From Micromonospora sp. WMMD812 (GTDB taxonomy: Bacteria > Actinomycetota > Actinomycetes > Mycobacteriales > Micromonosporaceae), in the NCBI RefSeq assembly GCF_027497215.1, contig NZ_CP114904.1, forward strand, positions 1,364,001 through 1,428,000: a stretch of 64,000 bases of DNA, written 5' to 3'. The stretch's first letter is position 1; each line of letters starts with the position of its first letter. Below the pieces are notes generated by a model. The model was given only the letters and a program-made list of their open reading frames with translations. It ran no database searches and was not told where the DNA came from. Positions 10,072 to 18,915 of the stretch are shown one piece after another. A program made the position numbers and the translations under genes.

Positions 10072-10278
10072 CACAAAGGCTCCTTCGGGGGTGAGACACC
10101 CGCACACCAGACGGGGGACGGTGATGCGGGACGCGGCACGCCCACGGCGTCCGCAAGGGGGAAGTCTGTAAACCGGGATCGACGAACGCGGGGGACGGTC
10201 CGCGGCCCGGGGGTTCCGGTCGGGAGCGATGCTCACCGTGACCGGGGGCCGGCGGGTGGTGGGCGGGGGTGCCGCACC

Positions 10279-10440
10279 GCGCCGGGTCCATATCCAACGA
10301 CCGACAGCCCACCATCATTCCGGGGCCGGCCGATCGCCGGGTCCGTGTGCAACGACCGGCGACCCGCCATCATTCCGGGGCCGGCCATCGCGCCGGGTCC
10401 GTTGTGCAACGACCGGCCGCCCGCCGTCATTCCGGGGGCC
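10279..10440. repeat. Three tandem units of about 55 bp in the copy 2 leader
   Basis: Each unit has the skeleton gccgggtcc - caacgaccg - ccatcattccgggg; the gggtcc anchors lie at 10284, 10339 and 10395. Copy 1 has one such unit near 3545-3600. A more diverged unit (ttcaacgacc...acgattcc...cccgggg) follows in both loci near 3657 and 10504. Confidence 0.65.
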
Positions 10441-10844
10441 AGGCCATCCGCGTCACCCGGCCAGGTCAGCCGGCGACCGGCGCGCTACCTCGGCCGTCGC
10501 CCATGTTCAACGACCCGGCGCCGCCCACGATTCCGGCCCGGGGATGCCCCCGGTCACACGCCAAAGCACCCACACCGGCCCAGCCGGCCGGAAACCACCG
10601 CCCCGTGTCTCGCCGGAACCGGACACCAACCCCACACGGCCCCGGCCCGAACCGCACGCCCCACCCACCCCGCCTGGGCGTCCGACAGCCGGGCCACCCG
10701 GCACGGCACAAACCCGGCTCCGGGCACCCCACCCGCTCATCCGCCCACCAGACCCCCCGCTCATCCCCCGCACCGTCAGAAGACCGCGAACCTCAACGGG
10801 CAACCGCGAGGCCGCAGGCCCGACGCGGGGCAGACCAGACCGCG

Positions 10845-10873
10845 TCCTTTAGAGCTGACAGCACAAACGACTC
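10845..10873 (-). promoter_or_regulatory. 29-nt motif, second copy
   Basis: Identical to 3962-3990 on the minus strand; see that entry. The flanks differ, which makes it a candidate functional site rather than residual duplication. Confidence 0.4.
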
Positions 10874-11103
10874 GCCCGCCCGCCCGCCAGCCACCCGGCC
10901 CACCAACCCCATCACCCCGCCGGCCCGACAGGGCGCCGGGACGCCGCCGTCAGGTCGTCGCGCCACCACAGTCGCCGCCGACTTGGCCGGCTCCTGTTCT
11001 CGGATGCGGACAGATCGACTCGAGCTCCGTGAAATCGGGTGTCCATTTGGCTGGGACAGCCCGATATCAGGAACCCGAGTCGATCAACCTCTGAACCGGC
11101 CGT

Positions 11104-11181
11104 GATCAACACAGGTTCGCCGATATGGCGGTATCCGACTCAGTCGGATACCGCCATATCGGCTGAATGGTGTCGATCAAC
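11104..11181. repeat. Dispersed palindromic element, copy C (best preserved core)
   Basis: The core 11119-11163 is a perfect palindrome with two 22-nt arms around one central base. Outer ends gatcaacac and gtcgatcaac match the other copies. It lies in the gene-free stretch between lysozyme-like copy 2 and the LPxTG gene. Confidence 0.75.
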
Positions 11182-11282
11182 GATCGGAGGGAGTGGCTCA
11201 ACCGCGGGGCTGCCGCGGCGGGCAGCCCGACGGTCAGGGCGCCGGCAATCCTCGGGTCCGTGAGACGGCGGACGGAGGGTGC

Positions 11283-11433
11283 AGGGACCAAGCGCCCAGG
11301 GACCAAGCGCCCAGGGACCAAGCGCGCAGCGACCGAGCGCGCACGGACCAAGCGCAGGGACCAAGCGCGCACGGACCGAGCGCGCACGGACCAAGCGCGC
11401 AGGGACCGAGCGCAGGGATCGAGCGCGCAGGGC
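11283..11433. repeat. Tandem 15-bp repeats, about ten units
   Basis: Degenerate tandem units of the form agggaccaagcgcgc, mostly 15 bp with a few 13-bp units. All six frames stay open through it because the period is a multiple of three, but no start with a ribosome binding site was found. Taken as intergenic low-complexity DNA. Confidence 0.7.
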
Positions 11434-11474
11434 AGCGGACCGGAACACCCGCCAAAACGCCCATCGCACACGCA

Positions 11475-11514
11475 GGACGGCGCCCGTCGGAGGTGACTCC
11501 GACGGGCGCCGTCC
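11475..11514 (-). terminator. Terminator of the LPxTG/DUF4012 unit
   Basis: A perfect 17-bp stem (11475-11491 with 11498-11514) and 6-nt loop, 35 nt past the stop codon of the LPxTG protein gene. Confidence 0.85.
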
Positions 11515-11549
11515 GTGGACTTCCGGGCACTGCCCGGAGCGGTACCGCG

Positions 11550-12179
11550 TCAGTGCGCGGATCCCATCCCGAGGCGCTGACGGCGACGCCAGGCCAGGGT
11601 CAGGAGCAGCAGCACCGCGCCCGCACCGACCAGGCCGCCACCGAGCTTCATCGGCGTGCCCAGGCTGTCACCCGTGACGGGCAGCGGCGGGGGCTGGGCC
11701 CGGTCGAGCACCCGCAGTTCGGTCTCCGCGCTCCGGCCGGACTCACGGCCGGTGGCGGTGAAGGTCAGCAGACCGGTGACGGACGGCTTGTAGCTGCGGC
11801 TGAACTCGCCGGCGCCGTTGGTGCGCGCCGTGAAGCGCAGCGGCGCGGCTGCCTGGAAGGCCACCGGCGCCATCGCGACGGTGCTGCCGTCGCTGCGGCG
11901 GGCGGTGCCGGCCGCCGGGGCGGCCAGCGGTCCCACCGAGACGACGATGTCGACCGTCTCGTTGGGCCCGAAGCCCCGGCCACGGAGAATCACCGTCTCG
12001 CCGAGGTTGATGGTCGGCCGGTTGACGGTCAGCACCGGAAGTACGGGCGTGTACGGCGGTGGCTGTGGCGTGTCCGTGACGGTTGGCGCCGGCTGCGGCT
12101 GTGCCGCCCCCGCTGCCGTCGGCACGGCCACCACGGCCAGGCCGACCGTGAGCGCCATGATGATGCGGGATAGCCGCAT
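11550..12179 (-). CDS. LPxTG-type cell-wall-anchored surface protein
   Basis: A 209-residue exported protein. The signal peptide (residues 1-26, ending GAAQ) leads into a Pro-rich spacer and a beta-sandwich-like region (NLGETVILRGRGFGPNETVDI, IPT-like). A sortase motif LPVTG at 166-170 is followed by a hydrophobic segment (about 179-197) and a basic tail RRRQR, the classic wall-sorting signal. It is therefore probably attached to peptidoglycan by a sortase encoded elsewhere. The start at 12179 has a gggag-type ribosome binding site. It lies 13 bases after the DUF4012 gene on the same strand, so the two are probably co-transcribed. Confidence 0.8.
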   Translation of the reverse strand: MRLSRIIMALTVGLAVVAVPTAAGAAQPQPAPTVTDTPQPPPYTPVLPVLTVNRPTINLGETVILRGRGFGPNETVDIVVSVGPLAAPAAGTARRSDGSTVAMAPVAFQAAAPLRFTARTNGAGEFSRSYKPSVTGLLTFTATGRESGRSAETELRVLDRAQPPPLPVTGDSLGTPMKLGGGLVGAGAVLLLLTLAWRRRQRLGMGSAH

Positions 12180-12192
12180 GATTGGTTCCCTC

Positions 12193-13980
12193 CTACTGGT
12201 CACAGCTTGGTGCGGTATCAACTTGGGTGGTCCATGGCGTGGCCGTGGGGGTGAGCCACAGCTCGGCCTGTCCTGTGCCGGTCTTCTTTCCGGTCAGGAC
12301 GGTGATCTCCAACGTCCGGCTGGCGCCGGGGCCGACCTCGACGTTCGCCGTGGCGACCTGGCGGCGGCGTTCGGTGCCGCTGCCCAGTGCCGTCTCGGTG
12401 CCGTCGATCCGGGCGTCGACCACCGCTCCGCCGGCCGGGCTGAAGACCGACACCAACGTGCGGATGGTGTACGGGTCGCCCGCCCTGGCGAGGCCGAGGA
12501 TCGACTGACTGAGCCCGGACTTCGGCGCCGTCGAACGCAGGGTCACCTGCAGCCGGAGCTCGCGGCGGCCGTCCGGCCGGCACTCGCCGACCGTCAGCGT
12601 CGCCGCCGGCCGCAGGTAGTAACCGAGCTTCGCGCCGCTGCCGTCGTTGAGGAACACGCCGACTGTCGGCACGGTGTCCTGTTCCGGAAGGGCACCGGAC
12701 ATCCGGCTGTCGCCGAGCATCCGTTGTTCCTCCGGTCGGGCACTCCAGAACAATATCCGGCGTTCGGTGACAGCACGGTCGAATACGGACAACAACACCT
12801 TCGAGTCCACATTCTTCGTAAACAGGGTGTTGAAGACCGCGGCAGCCGACGCCGCGAAGAAGGTGTCCTGCTCCCGGTTGTCCAGGCGCTGGTAGGTCTC
12901 GTTGAGCAGGGTCCGCACCGCCGTGTCACTGGCGAGCGGCACGCCGCCCGGCACCAGCACCGGGCCGGTGGCCTTGAGCAGGTACGACAGCACCACCGGG
13001 TCGACGGCCAGCACCCCGTCGACCTTCGTGCCGGTCTTGCGGCGGAACATCTCTCGGTACAGCGCCGCGGCGGTCGGGAAGTGCGGGGTCAGGTTCACGT
13101 CGGCCGGGTAGATCCCGGGCAGGTCGGTCCAGAGCGCCCGGACCTCCTTCGTCAACGGCAACGGCGGGTTGAACTGGCCGAGCGAGGCGCTGCTCCCCTG
13201 CCGTCCCATCCGCACGCGGCCGTTCTCGGCCTCGATCAGCGCGTACGCGCCGAACATGCCGCCGGTCGCCCGCAGTTCCGCGGGGTTCTGCGAGACCAGC
13301 AGATAGCGACGCTTGCCGTCGGCCCCGAGCAGCGGCGGCAGCAGCCGGGCGCCCTGGTCGGCCGCCGCGGTCAGGGCGGACAGCCGGTCGATCTCGCCGC
13401 GCAGGTCGGACAGCGCCTGCCGGACCTGGCCGACCAGGCCGTCGCCGGACACCGTGGCGAGGTCGCGGCGGGTCTGCTGGACCGCGTCGTCCACGGCGGA
13501 CAAGTCGGCGGAGACGGTGCGGAGCCGGCCCACGTCCAGCTGACCCCCGGTCGGCACCAGGCTGGCCAGGTCGGCGCGGAGCAGGATCGGAAAGGCCCGG
13601 CGGGCCAGGTCGTCGACGGCCACCGCGATCTGCCGCACCGCGCCGAGGTTGTCGCCGGCGAAGGGGGTACGGCGTCCGACCCACCAGCCCGGGTCGGCCG
13701 TCGCGGCCCGGGCGGCCCCGGACTGCTCCTGGAGTGCGGCGAGGGTGCGCTGGGCCCGATCGGTGTCGCCACCGACCACCTGAGCGCTGAGCTCCCGGGC
13801 CAGGCCGGCGGCGTTGAGCAGATGGGCGCGCGCCTGCCAGCCGCGGAATCCGACCCAGCCGCCGGTGAGCAGCAGCAGCGAGCCGACCACGAGGCTGGCG
13901 AGCAGCGCGCGCCGCAGGCGGGCCCGCCTCCGCCGGCGGGACCGGCTCCGTCGCCGACCCGGTCGTACGCTCTCCGTCAC
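12193..13980 (-). CDS. DUF4012 domain protein, membrane-anchored
   Basis: About 595 residues. A very basic N-terminus (RRRSRSRRRRRARLRR) precedes one transmembrane segment (LLASLVVGSLLLLTGG), then a helical region (to about 210) and the DUF4012 domain with GKRRYLLVSQNPAELRATGGMFGAYALIE. DUF4012 proteins accompany actinobacterial exopolysaccharide genes; the domain resembles LytR-CpsA-Psr-type proteins, but no activity is established. The GTG start at 13980 has a gggag ribosome binding site; an in-frame ATG at 14040 would add 20 residues. Neighbouring glycosyltransferase and BY-kinase genes fit a cell-surface polysaccharide role. Confidence 0.85.
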   Translation of the reverse strand: MTESVRPGRRRSRSRRRRRARLRRALLASLVVGSLLLLTGGWVGFRGWQARAHLLNAAGLARELSAQVVGGDTDRAQRTLAALQEQSGAARAATADPGWWVGRRTPFAGDNLGAVRQIAVAVDDLARRAFPILLRADLASLVPTGGQLDVGRLRTVSADLSAVDDAVQQTRRDLATVSGDGLVGQVRQALSDLRGEIDRLSALTAAADQGARLLPPLLGADGKRRYLLVSQNPAELRATGGMFGAYALIEAENGRVRMGRQGSSASLGQFNPPLPLTKEVRALWTDLPGIYPADVNLTPHFPTAAALYREMFRRKTGTKVDGVLAVDPVVLSYLLKATGPVLVPGGVPLASDTAVRTLLNETYQRLDNREQDTFFAASAAAVFNTLFTKNVDSKVLLSVFDRAVTERRILFWSARPEEQRMLGDSRMSGALPEQDTVPTVGVFLNDGSGAKLGYYLRPAATLTVGECRPDGRRELRLQVTLRSTAPKSGLSQSILGLARAGDPYTIRTLVSVFSPAGGAVVDARIDGTETALGSGTERRRQVATANVEVGPGASRTLEITVLTGKKTGTGQAELWLTPTATPWTTQVDTAPSCDQ

Positions 13981-14104
13981 ACCACACTCCCGTTCGTGGA
14001 ACCGGACAGAAGGACACATACCTTCGCTAGTTCCTAACACCCAAAACCGAAAAGCGTGACGTTACGGCGGATCTGGGCAGTTACGGGAGTTTTTCTCGCA
14101 CGAC

Positions 14105-14147
14105 TGAGCGGCCGGCGCAGCTGCTGGGCAGCTGCCCCGGCCGCTCA
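14105..14147 (-). terminator. Terminator after glycosyltransferase gene
   Basis: An 11-bp perfect outer stem (14105-14115 with 14137-14147) encloses a second small hairpin (gcagctgc/gcagctgc). It is 60 nt past the stop of the minus-strand glycosyltransferase gene, which separates it from the DUF4012 unit. Confidence 0.75.
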
Positions 14148-14206
14148 CACGGTTGGGCACGCTCGTTCGGCCACCGCACCGGGGCGGCAGCGGCGGAGCT
14201 GGTCGG

Positions 14207-15424
14207 TCAGCGGGTGACCCGGACGCTCTCCGCGGCGTCGTAGAGCATCCGCTCGATGCGGTCCACACCGGCCGGCAGCGACATCTCGCGCAGGTACGCC
14301 TCCCGCCCCCGCCGTCCCATGTCGGTGCGGGCGGGAGGCGGGATGGTGGCGGCCAGCCAGAAGCGGTCGGCGAGGCTGGCCCAGTCCTCGGGCGGGCAGG
14401 AGAGCCCGGCCCGCGCACGCTCCACCAGCTCGGCGGTGTCGCCACCGGCCGAGGCGACGACCGGCGCCGCGCAGGAGAGCGCCGCCTGGAGCTTGCCCGG
14501 CACGGTCCCGCGCAGTTCGGGCAGGTCCCGCAGCATCACCAACTGGTAGTCGGCGGCGGCGTAGAGGTCCGGCATGTCCACCGGCGAGCGCCGCTCGATG
14601 AACCGGACGTTGTCGGCCCGCAGCTCGGCGGCGAGCCCCCGCACCCGCCGCTCGTCCGCGCCCGATCCCACCAGGACCAGGTCCATGGTGCGGTCGAGCG
14701 CTGCCGCCGCGCGTACCGCGGTCTCCAGGCCGTTCCGGGCCCCCATGGTCCCGGCGTGCATCACCACGCAGCGGCCGTCCCGGCGGACCAGTTGACGCGC
14801 GGCCGGGCTCGGCTGCGCCGGGTGGAAGATCCGCTCGTCGGTCCAGTTCAGAACGACCGACACGCGAGCCGGATCCGCACCCGCGGCCACCACCAGGTCC
14901 CGCATCGACGGCGCGACGACGGCGATCCGCTCGGCGGCCCGGTAGGTGCGGGTCGTCGCGGCGGTGATGCGGGCGGTCCAGCGCCCGTCTCCGCCGGTCG
15001 CGTCCTCCGGCCAGACGTCCTGCACGTGCAGGACGGTGGGCACCCGGCCGAGCAGCCGCAACACGGCGGCGGCGGCGAAGGTGGTCGCCGGCAACTGGAA
15101 GACGTAGAGCGCGTCGACGCCCGCGAGGAACCGCCGGGCGACCACCGCCGCGCTTCCGGCGAACGACAGGTAACTGGCCATCCGCGCGCCGGTGGAGCCG
15201 TCGCCACCGGAGTACCGGGGCACCCGTCGGACGGTCAGCCGCTCGCTGCGCGTCTCGTAGCGCCAGCGCTGCCGCCAGCCCGGGTAGACCTGCCCGCCCG
15301 GATAGTCCGGGAAGCCGGTGAGCACCCGGACCTCGTGTCCCCGGGCCGCCAGTTCCTCGGCCAGGCTGCCGGGGATGAACGCCGGCTCCGGCGGGAAGTG
15401 GTACGACAGAATGCCGATCTTCAT
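14207..15424 (-). CDS. GT4-family glycosyltransferase (WcaI-like)
   Basis: A 405-residue GT-B enzyme. The N-terminal domain begins MKIGILSYHFPPEPAFIP, typical of WcaI/colanic-acid type transferases, and contains HVQDVWPEDA. The C-terminal nucleotide-sugar domain holds VMHAGTMGARNGLETAV, MPDLYAAADYQLVML and PGKLQAALSCAAPVVASAGGDTAELVE (acidic residues of the EX7E region altered). It would transfer a sugar to a polysaccharide precursor at the cytosolic membrane face. The start at 15424 was chosen from the family N-terminus. It is divergent from the phosphatase gene. Confidence 0.88.
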   Translation of the reverse strand: MKIGILSYHFPPEPAFIPGSLAEELAARGHEVRVLTGFPDYPGGQVYPGWRQRWRYETRSERLTVRRVPRYSGGDGSTGARMASYLSFAGSAAVVARRFLAGVDALYVFQLPATTFAAAAVLRLLGRVPTVLHVQDVWPEDATGGDGRWTARITAATTRTYRAAERIAVVAPSMRDLVVAAGADPARVSVVLNWTDERIFHPAQPSPAARQLVRRDGRCVVMHAGTMGARNGLETAVRAAAALDRTMDLVLVGSGADERRVRGLAAELRADNVRFIERRSPVDMPDLYAAADYQLVMLRDLPELRGTVPGKLQAALSCAAPVVASAGGDTAELVERARAGLSCPPEDWASLADRFWLAATIPPPARTDMGRRGREAYLREMSLPAGVDRIERMLYDAAESVRVTR

Positions 15425-15589
15425 CCGGTGCTCACCACCGTCCGGATCGCCGGCACCGGCGCGGCAGGAGGACCCGCGGACGGCGGGCCCGCGTACGATG
15501 CGGACAACCCCTCCGCGTCCGGCCGCGACCGCCGGCGCCCCGCCGTCGCGGCGAGCCTGCCCGCGACCGCACCGACGAGAGGGATCCAG

Positions 15590-16144
15590 ATGGCCGACCG
15601 GGTGCTGTTCGTCTGCCACGCCAACCTGTGCCGGTCACCGATGGCCGAGTACCTGGCCCGCCGGCTGCTGGCCGGAGGAACGGTGGCCGTGGCGAGCGTG
15701 GGGACCGACGCGGTCGAAGGGCTGCCGATGCATCCGTATGCGGCGGACCTCGCGGCGGAGGCCGGCGACGACCCGACCGACTTCCGCAGCCGTCGGCTGC
15801 GACCGGAGCATCTGGCCGGGGCCACGCTGGTGCTGACCGCGACCCGACGCCAGCGGTCGGTGTGCACCGCGCTGGCGCCGGCCGTGCTGCACCGGACGTT
15901 CACCCTGCGCCAGTTCGGCCGGCTGGCCGCCGCGGCGGAGCCGCCGGAGGACCTGGCCGGCGATCCGCTGCGCGCCGCGGTCGAGGCCGCCGCCCGCGCC
16001 CGGGGGCGGCTGCAACCCGCCACCCCCGGCGCGGACGACCTGCGGGACCCGATCGGCGGCACGACCGCCGACTTCCGACGCTGCGCCGAGGAGATCGAAC
16101 GGTCCATACGACCCCTCGCGGCGCTCATCGGGGCAGCCGGGTGA
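15590..16144 (+). CDS. Low-molecular-weight protein tyrosine phosphatase
   Basis: A 184-residue cytosolic phosphatase. The P-loop CHANLCRS (Cys9 to Arg15, CX5R) sits directly after MADRVLFV. An Asp-Pro (DLRDPIGG, about 155-162) supplies the general acid. In polysaccharide loci such enzymes dephosphorylate a BY-kinase; the adjacent convergent BY-kinase gene, whose 3' end overlaps this one by 20 bp, supports that pairing. It has an insertion of Ala/Pro/Arg-rich sequence (about 115-150) compared with the usual 150-residue enzymes. Confidence 0.9.
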   Translation: MADRVLFVCHANLCRSPMAEYLARRLLAGGTVAVASVGTDAVEGLPMHPYAADLAAEAGDDPTDFRSRRLRPEHLAGATLVLTATRRQRSVCTALAPAVLHRTFTLRQFGRLAAAAEPPEDLAGDPLRAAVEAAARARGRLQPATPGADDLRDPIGGTTADFRRCAEEIERSIRPLAALIGAAG

Positions 16145-17585
16145 GTTCCTGCGTACGGTCGCTGACGCCGTTCACCCCGGTGCCCTCGGCGTGCCGGGCG
16201 GTGGGCTCCCGCTCGGTCTGCGCGGCGGGGCTCTCCACCGGAGCGACCACCCGGTAGGCCTCGTACTGGTAGGCCTCGGCCTTGGGCATCTTGGCCATGT
16301 TCAGCACACAGCCGAGCAGGCGCACCGACACCGCGTGCAGCGAGCGGGCGGCCGCGGCGACCTGGGTCCGCGAGGTGCGGCCCTGCTGGCTGACGAGCAG
16401 CGCGCCGTCCGCCTGGACCGCCACCACGACACCGTCGGTCACCGCGAGCAGCGGCGCGGTGTCGATGATCACGATGTCCGCGGACTCCCGCAGGGCCAGC
16501 AGCAGATCCGCCATCGCCTTCGAGCCCAGCAACTCGCTCGGATTGGGCGGGGCCGAACCGCTGGGCAGCACCAGCAGCGACTTGTCGCCCCAGCGCTGCA
16601 CCACGTCGCCGACCTGCACGTCGCCGACCAGCACGTCGGTCAGGCCGACACCGGCGTCGATGCCCAGGTAGTCGTCGACCTTGGGCCGGCGCAGGTCGGC
16701 GTCGACCAGCAGAACCCGCCAGCCCGCCTCCGCCAGTGCGATGGCGAGGTTGCAGGAGAGCGTGGTCTTGCCCTCCCCCTGCAGCGCGCTCGTCACCGCG
16801 ATGACCCGGGCGGGTTCGTGCACGTCGACGAAGCGCAGGTTGGTACGCAGCTTTCGAACCGCCTCCGCGCGGGACGAGGTTGCCGCGTCACCGACGATCA
16901 GCGGCGCGGACTTCGCGCTGCCCTCGAACGGGATCTCGCCGAGCAGTGGGCTCCCGGTGGCGCGTTGGAGGCCGGCCGCGTCACGCAGCCGCACATCGGC
17001 CACACCACGCAGGATGGCCAGCCCGGCGCCGATCACGAGGCCGAGCAGCCCGCCGAGCGCGAGGTTGCGCACCGGCTGGGGTGACACCGGCTGGGAGCTG
17101 ACCCGTGGCCCGCTCACCACCTCGATCTTGAGCGGCGCCTTCCCCTCCGGCGGCGTCTCGATCTTCTGCACGAGTTCGACGAACTTCGCGGACAGCGTCT
17201 CGGTCACCTTCAGCGCCCGGTTCTGGTCCGTGTCCGTCACCGACGCGCGCAGCAGGACGGTGCCCGCCTCGGTGGACGTGCTGACCCGGCGCTGCACCTC
17301 GTCGGCGGTCAGTCCGACCGGGTTCTCGGCGACCACGCTCTGCGCGAGGCGGTCGCTGGTCAGCAGGTCGGCGTACGACTTCACGCGCTGCTGGAGGAAG
17401 AGGCCGCCCTGGTACGCGTCGCTGACGCCCTGGTTCGGTGTGGTGACGAAGAAGGTGACCGAGGCGACGTACCGGGGTTGGGCCCGGACGGTGAGGAGCG
17501 CGCTGACACCGAGGGCCACCATGACGGTGACCAGCACGACCCACCAGTGCCGGCGCACGTGGCGGAGTTGGCGGAGCAGGTCCAT
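16125..17585 (-). CDS. Polysaccharide co-polymerase/BY-kinase fusion (Wzz-Wze type)
   Basis: A 486-residue membrane protein. A Wzz domain has transmembrane segments at about 14-33 and 174-193 flanking an extracytoplasmic loop. The cytosolic kinase carries Walker A SALQGEGKTT (266-275), Walker A' VLLVDADLRR (291-300) and Walker B IVIIDTAPLL (371-380). A short tyrosine cluster (AYQYEAYR, about 442-449) is the likely autophosphorylation site. It should control chain length or export of a surface polysaccharide. The start at 17585 has a ggagg ribosome binding site; an ATG at 17642 is possible. The unusually AT-rich region upstream (17640-17715) probably holds the promoter. Confidence 0.9.
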   Translation of the reverse strand: MDLLRQLRHVRRHWWVVLVTVMVALGVSALLTVRAQPRYVASVTFFVTTPNQGVSDAYQGGLFLQQRVKSYADLLTSDRLAQSVVAENPVGLTADEVQRRVSTSTEAGTVLLRASVTDTDQNRALKVTETLSAKFVELVQKIETPPEGKAPLKIEVVSGPRVSSQPVSPQPVRNLALGGLLGLVIGAGLAILRGVADVRLRDAAGLQRATGSPLLGEIPFEGSAKSAPLIVGDAATSSRAEAVRKLRTNLRFVDVHEPARVIAVTSALQGEGKTTLSCNLAIALAEAGWRVLLVDADLRRPKVDDYLGIDAGVGLTDVLVGDVQVGDVVQRWGDKSLLVLPSGSAPPNPSELLGSKAMADLLLALRESADIVIIDTAPLLAVTDGVVVAVQADGALLVSQQGRTSRTQVAAAARSLHAVSVRLLGCVLNMAKMPKAEAYQYEAYRVVAPVESPAAQTEREPTARHAEGTGVNGVSDRTQELTRLPR

Positions 17586-17713
17586 CAGCCGCGCCTCCGT
17601 GCCAGGCCGGAAACCCCAAAGAACTTCACGAAAAACCCCCAAGGTCGTCTTTAACTCGTGAAACCATTAAAGCGGTTCATAGGACTTATGTCCGGAGTTA
17701 TGCGTTTTCGACG

Positions 17714-18167
17714 GTGAACGATGCGCTCGAATTACCAACCCGGCAAAGAGCCATTCGGCATCGGGCGTACCGGCGGGAAAACTGCGACGTTCCGGTCGGC
17801 CTGTGGGACCGCGCCGACCGCCGGGGTCGCCAGGCCGGTTCGCCCGGGATCTTCGCGCGTACGTCCTGGCCCGAGGCCCGGTTCCGGGCCAATGTCCTCC
17901 GCACCGAGGCCGTCGGAGGCGCGCTGCTCCTGGTCGGCGCCGTGGTCGCGCTGGCCCACGCGAACTCGCCGTGGACGGAGTCCTACGTGCGGCTGAGCGG
18001 GTGGGTGCCGTAGCCCGGCGGCGCGCGGTGGCACCGCGACGTCGACCGCGCCGCCCGGGCCGCCGACGGGTTGCCGGCCGTCCCCTTCTTCGTGGTGGGG
18101 CTGGAGCTCAAGCGTGGGTTCCTCGCCGGGGATCTGCGCGATCCGATCGCGGCGGCGTCCCGGACAT
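17714..18167 (+). pseudogene. nhaA: Decayed fragment of nhaA (Na+/H+ antiporter)
   Basis: Frame 1 (to 18013) contains SWPEARFRANVLRTEAVGGA and LLLVGAVVALAHANSPWTES, matching the N-terminal start of actinobacterial NhaA. It then stops at GWVP. In another frame (from about 18030) the next part of NhaA continues: ADGLPAVPFFVVGLELKRGF then LAGDLRDPIAA. After about 18165 similarity ends and a repeat tract begins. So the gene is frameshifted, internally shortened and lacks roughly three quarters of the protein, including the catalytic Asp pair. Not functional. Confidence 0.75.
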
Positions 18168-18251
18168 CTACCAGCGGCCGGCCGAGGCCGGAGACGCCAC
18201 ACGCCGGTCGCCGGTCGCCGGGACGCTTGCGGAACACCCGCACGCGCCGGC

Positions 18252-18391
18252 CCGCACACGCGAGACTCCGCGCACCGCGTCGCCGGCACACGCTCCCGAG
18301 AGACGCCCACCGCGCCGCCGGCACGCTCCCGAGAAACGCCCACCGCGCCGCCGCACGCTCCCGGGAGACGCCGCGCGCCGCGTCGCCGGCA
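18252..18391. repeat. Tandem repeats of about 32 bp
   Basis: About four degenerate units beginning cacgctcccgagagacgccc (starts near 18289, 18322 and 18354, with an older unit near 18255). They fill the space between the nhaA fragment and the small acidic protein gene. Confidence 0.6.
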
Positions 18392-18394
18392 CGG

Positions 18395-18592
18395 TCAGTG
18401 GCGGCGGTCCGCCGCGTGCTCGTCGTCGGTCTCCTCGTAGAGCGCCTCGCTGACCGACTCGGTGATGTCGTCGCCCGGCACCGCGACCTCCTCGACCCGG
18501 TCCTGCTCGTCGACCTGCCCCTTCGGCGGCGGCTCGGGCGCGGTCGGGTCACCGGCGAAGCCGTACTCGTTGGGCTCGTCGTGCTTGCTCAT
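18395..18592 (-). CDS. Small acidic hypothetical protein
   Basis: A 65-residue, strongly acidic, cysteine-free protein (MSKHDEPNEYGFAGDPTAPE...), likely disordered. The start codon overlaps the stop of the preceding membrane protein gene as ATGA (18589-18592), and a ggagga ribosome binding site precedes it, which supports real, coupled translation. Third member of the DUF1622 operon. Function unknown. Confidence 0.6.
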   Translation of the reverse strand: MSKHDEPNEYGFAGDPTAPEPPPKGQVDEQDRVEEVAVPGDDITESVSEALYEETDDEHAADRRH

Positions 18593-18915
18593 GTGGACAT
18601 CCTCCCGTTTTCTCCCGCTTCGCCTACCGCCAACGGTAGGTGGTGATCCTCTTCTCCGCAGCGTCGCGCGGATTGTCGCGGCGAACCGGGACGCCGGGCC
18701 AGGGAGGCCCAGATCAGCTGGCGCAGGGCGACGATCGCGCCGGCGCCCAGCAGGTCCGTCCAGCCCCGGTGGGCGGCCAGCCGGAGCAGGCCGGCGGCGA
18801 TCAGCAGGTCGAGCAGCACCCGGACGGCGAGCCGCCCGCGGCCGGTGGTGACGAGCACCGCCACGCCGACGAGCAGGGCCAGCGCGGTAACCGTGGAGAC
18901 CAGAGCACCGATCAT
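18589..18915 (-). CDS. Small membrane protein in DUF1622 operon
   Basis: A 108-residue protein with two to three hydrophobic segments (VSTVTALALLVGVAVLV at 5-21, LLDLLIAAGLLRLA at 35-48, and a weaker one near 57-70) and a polar His/Glu-rich C-terminus. It starts at an ATGA overlap with the DUF1622 gene and ends at an ATGA overlap with the small acidic protein gene. Similar small proteins accompany DUF1622 genes. Function unknown. Confidence 0.65.
   Translation of the reverse strand: MIGALVSTVTALALLVGVAVLVTTGRGRLAVRVLLDLLIAAGLLRLAAHRGWTDLLGAGAIVALRQLIWASLARRPGSPRQSARRCGEEDHHLPLAVGEAGENGRMST

Larger units (their letters stand above)
10072..10873 (-). other. Long conserved upstream region of lysozyme-like copy 2, no gene
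   Basis: About 800 bases without a convincing gene, collinear with 3337-3990 but longer because of tandem expansion of a roughly 55-bp unit and small indels. It ends with the shared 29-nt motif at 10845-10873. It is probably promoter and 5' leader. Confidence 0.6.

Noticed and set aside
9442..11094. 550-codon plus-strand frame
   Set aside because: It runs antisense through the lysozyme-like copy 2 gene and into its non-coding leader; the same pattern appears opposite copy 1.
11283..11433. CRISPR-like array
   Set aside because: Repeats are contiguous 15-bp units without spacers, and no cas genes are present.
11140..11530. Repetitive peptide frames (ALGPCALG-type) as a possible structural protein
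   Set aside because: Produced by the 15-bp repeat in every frame; no start with a ribosome binding site.
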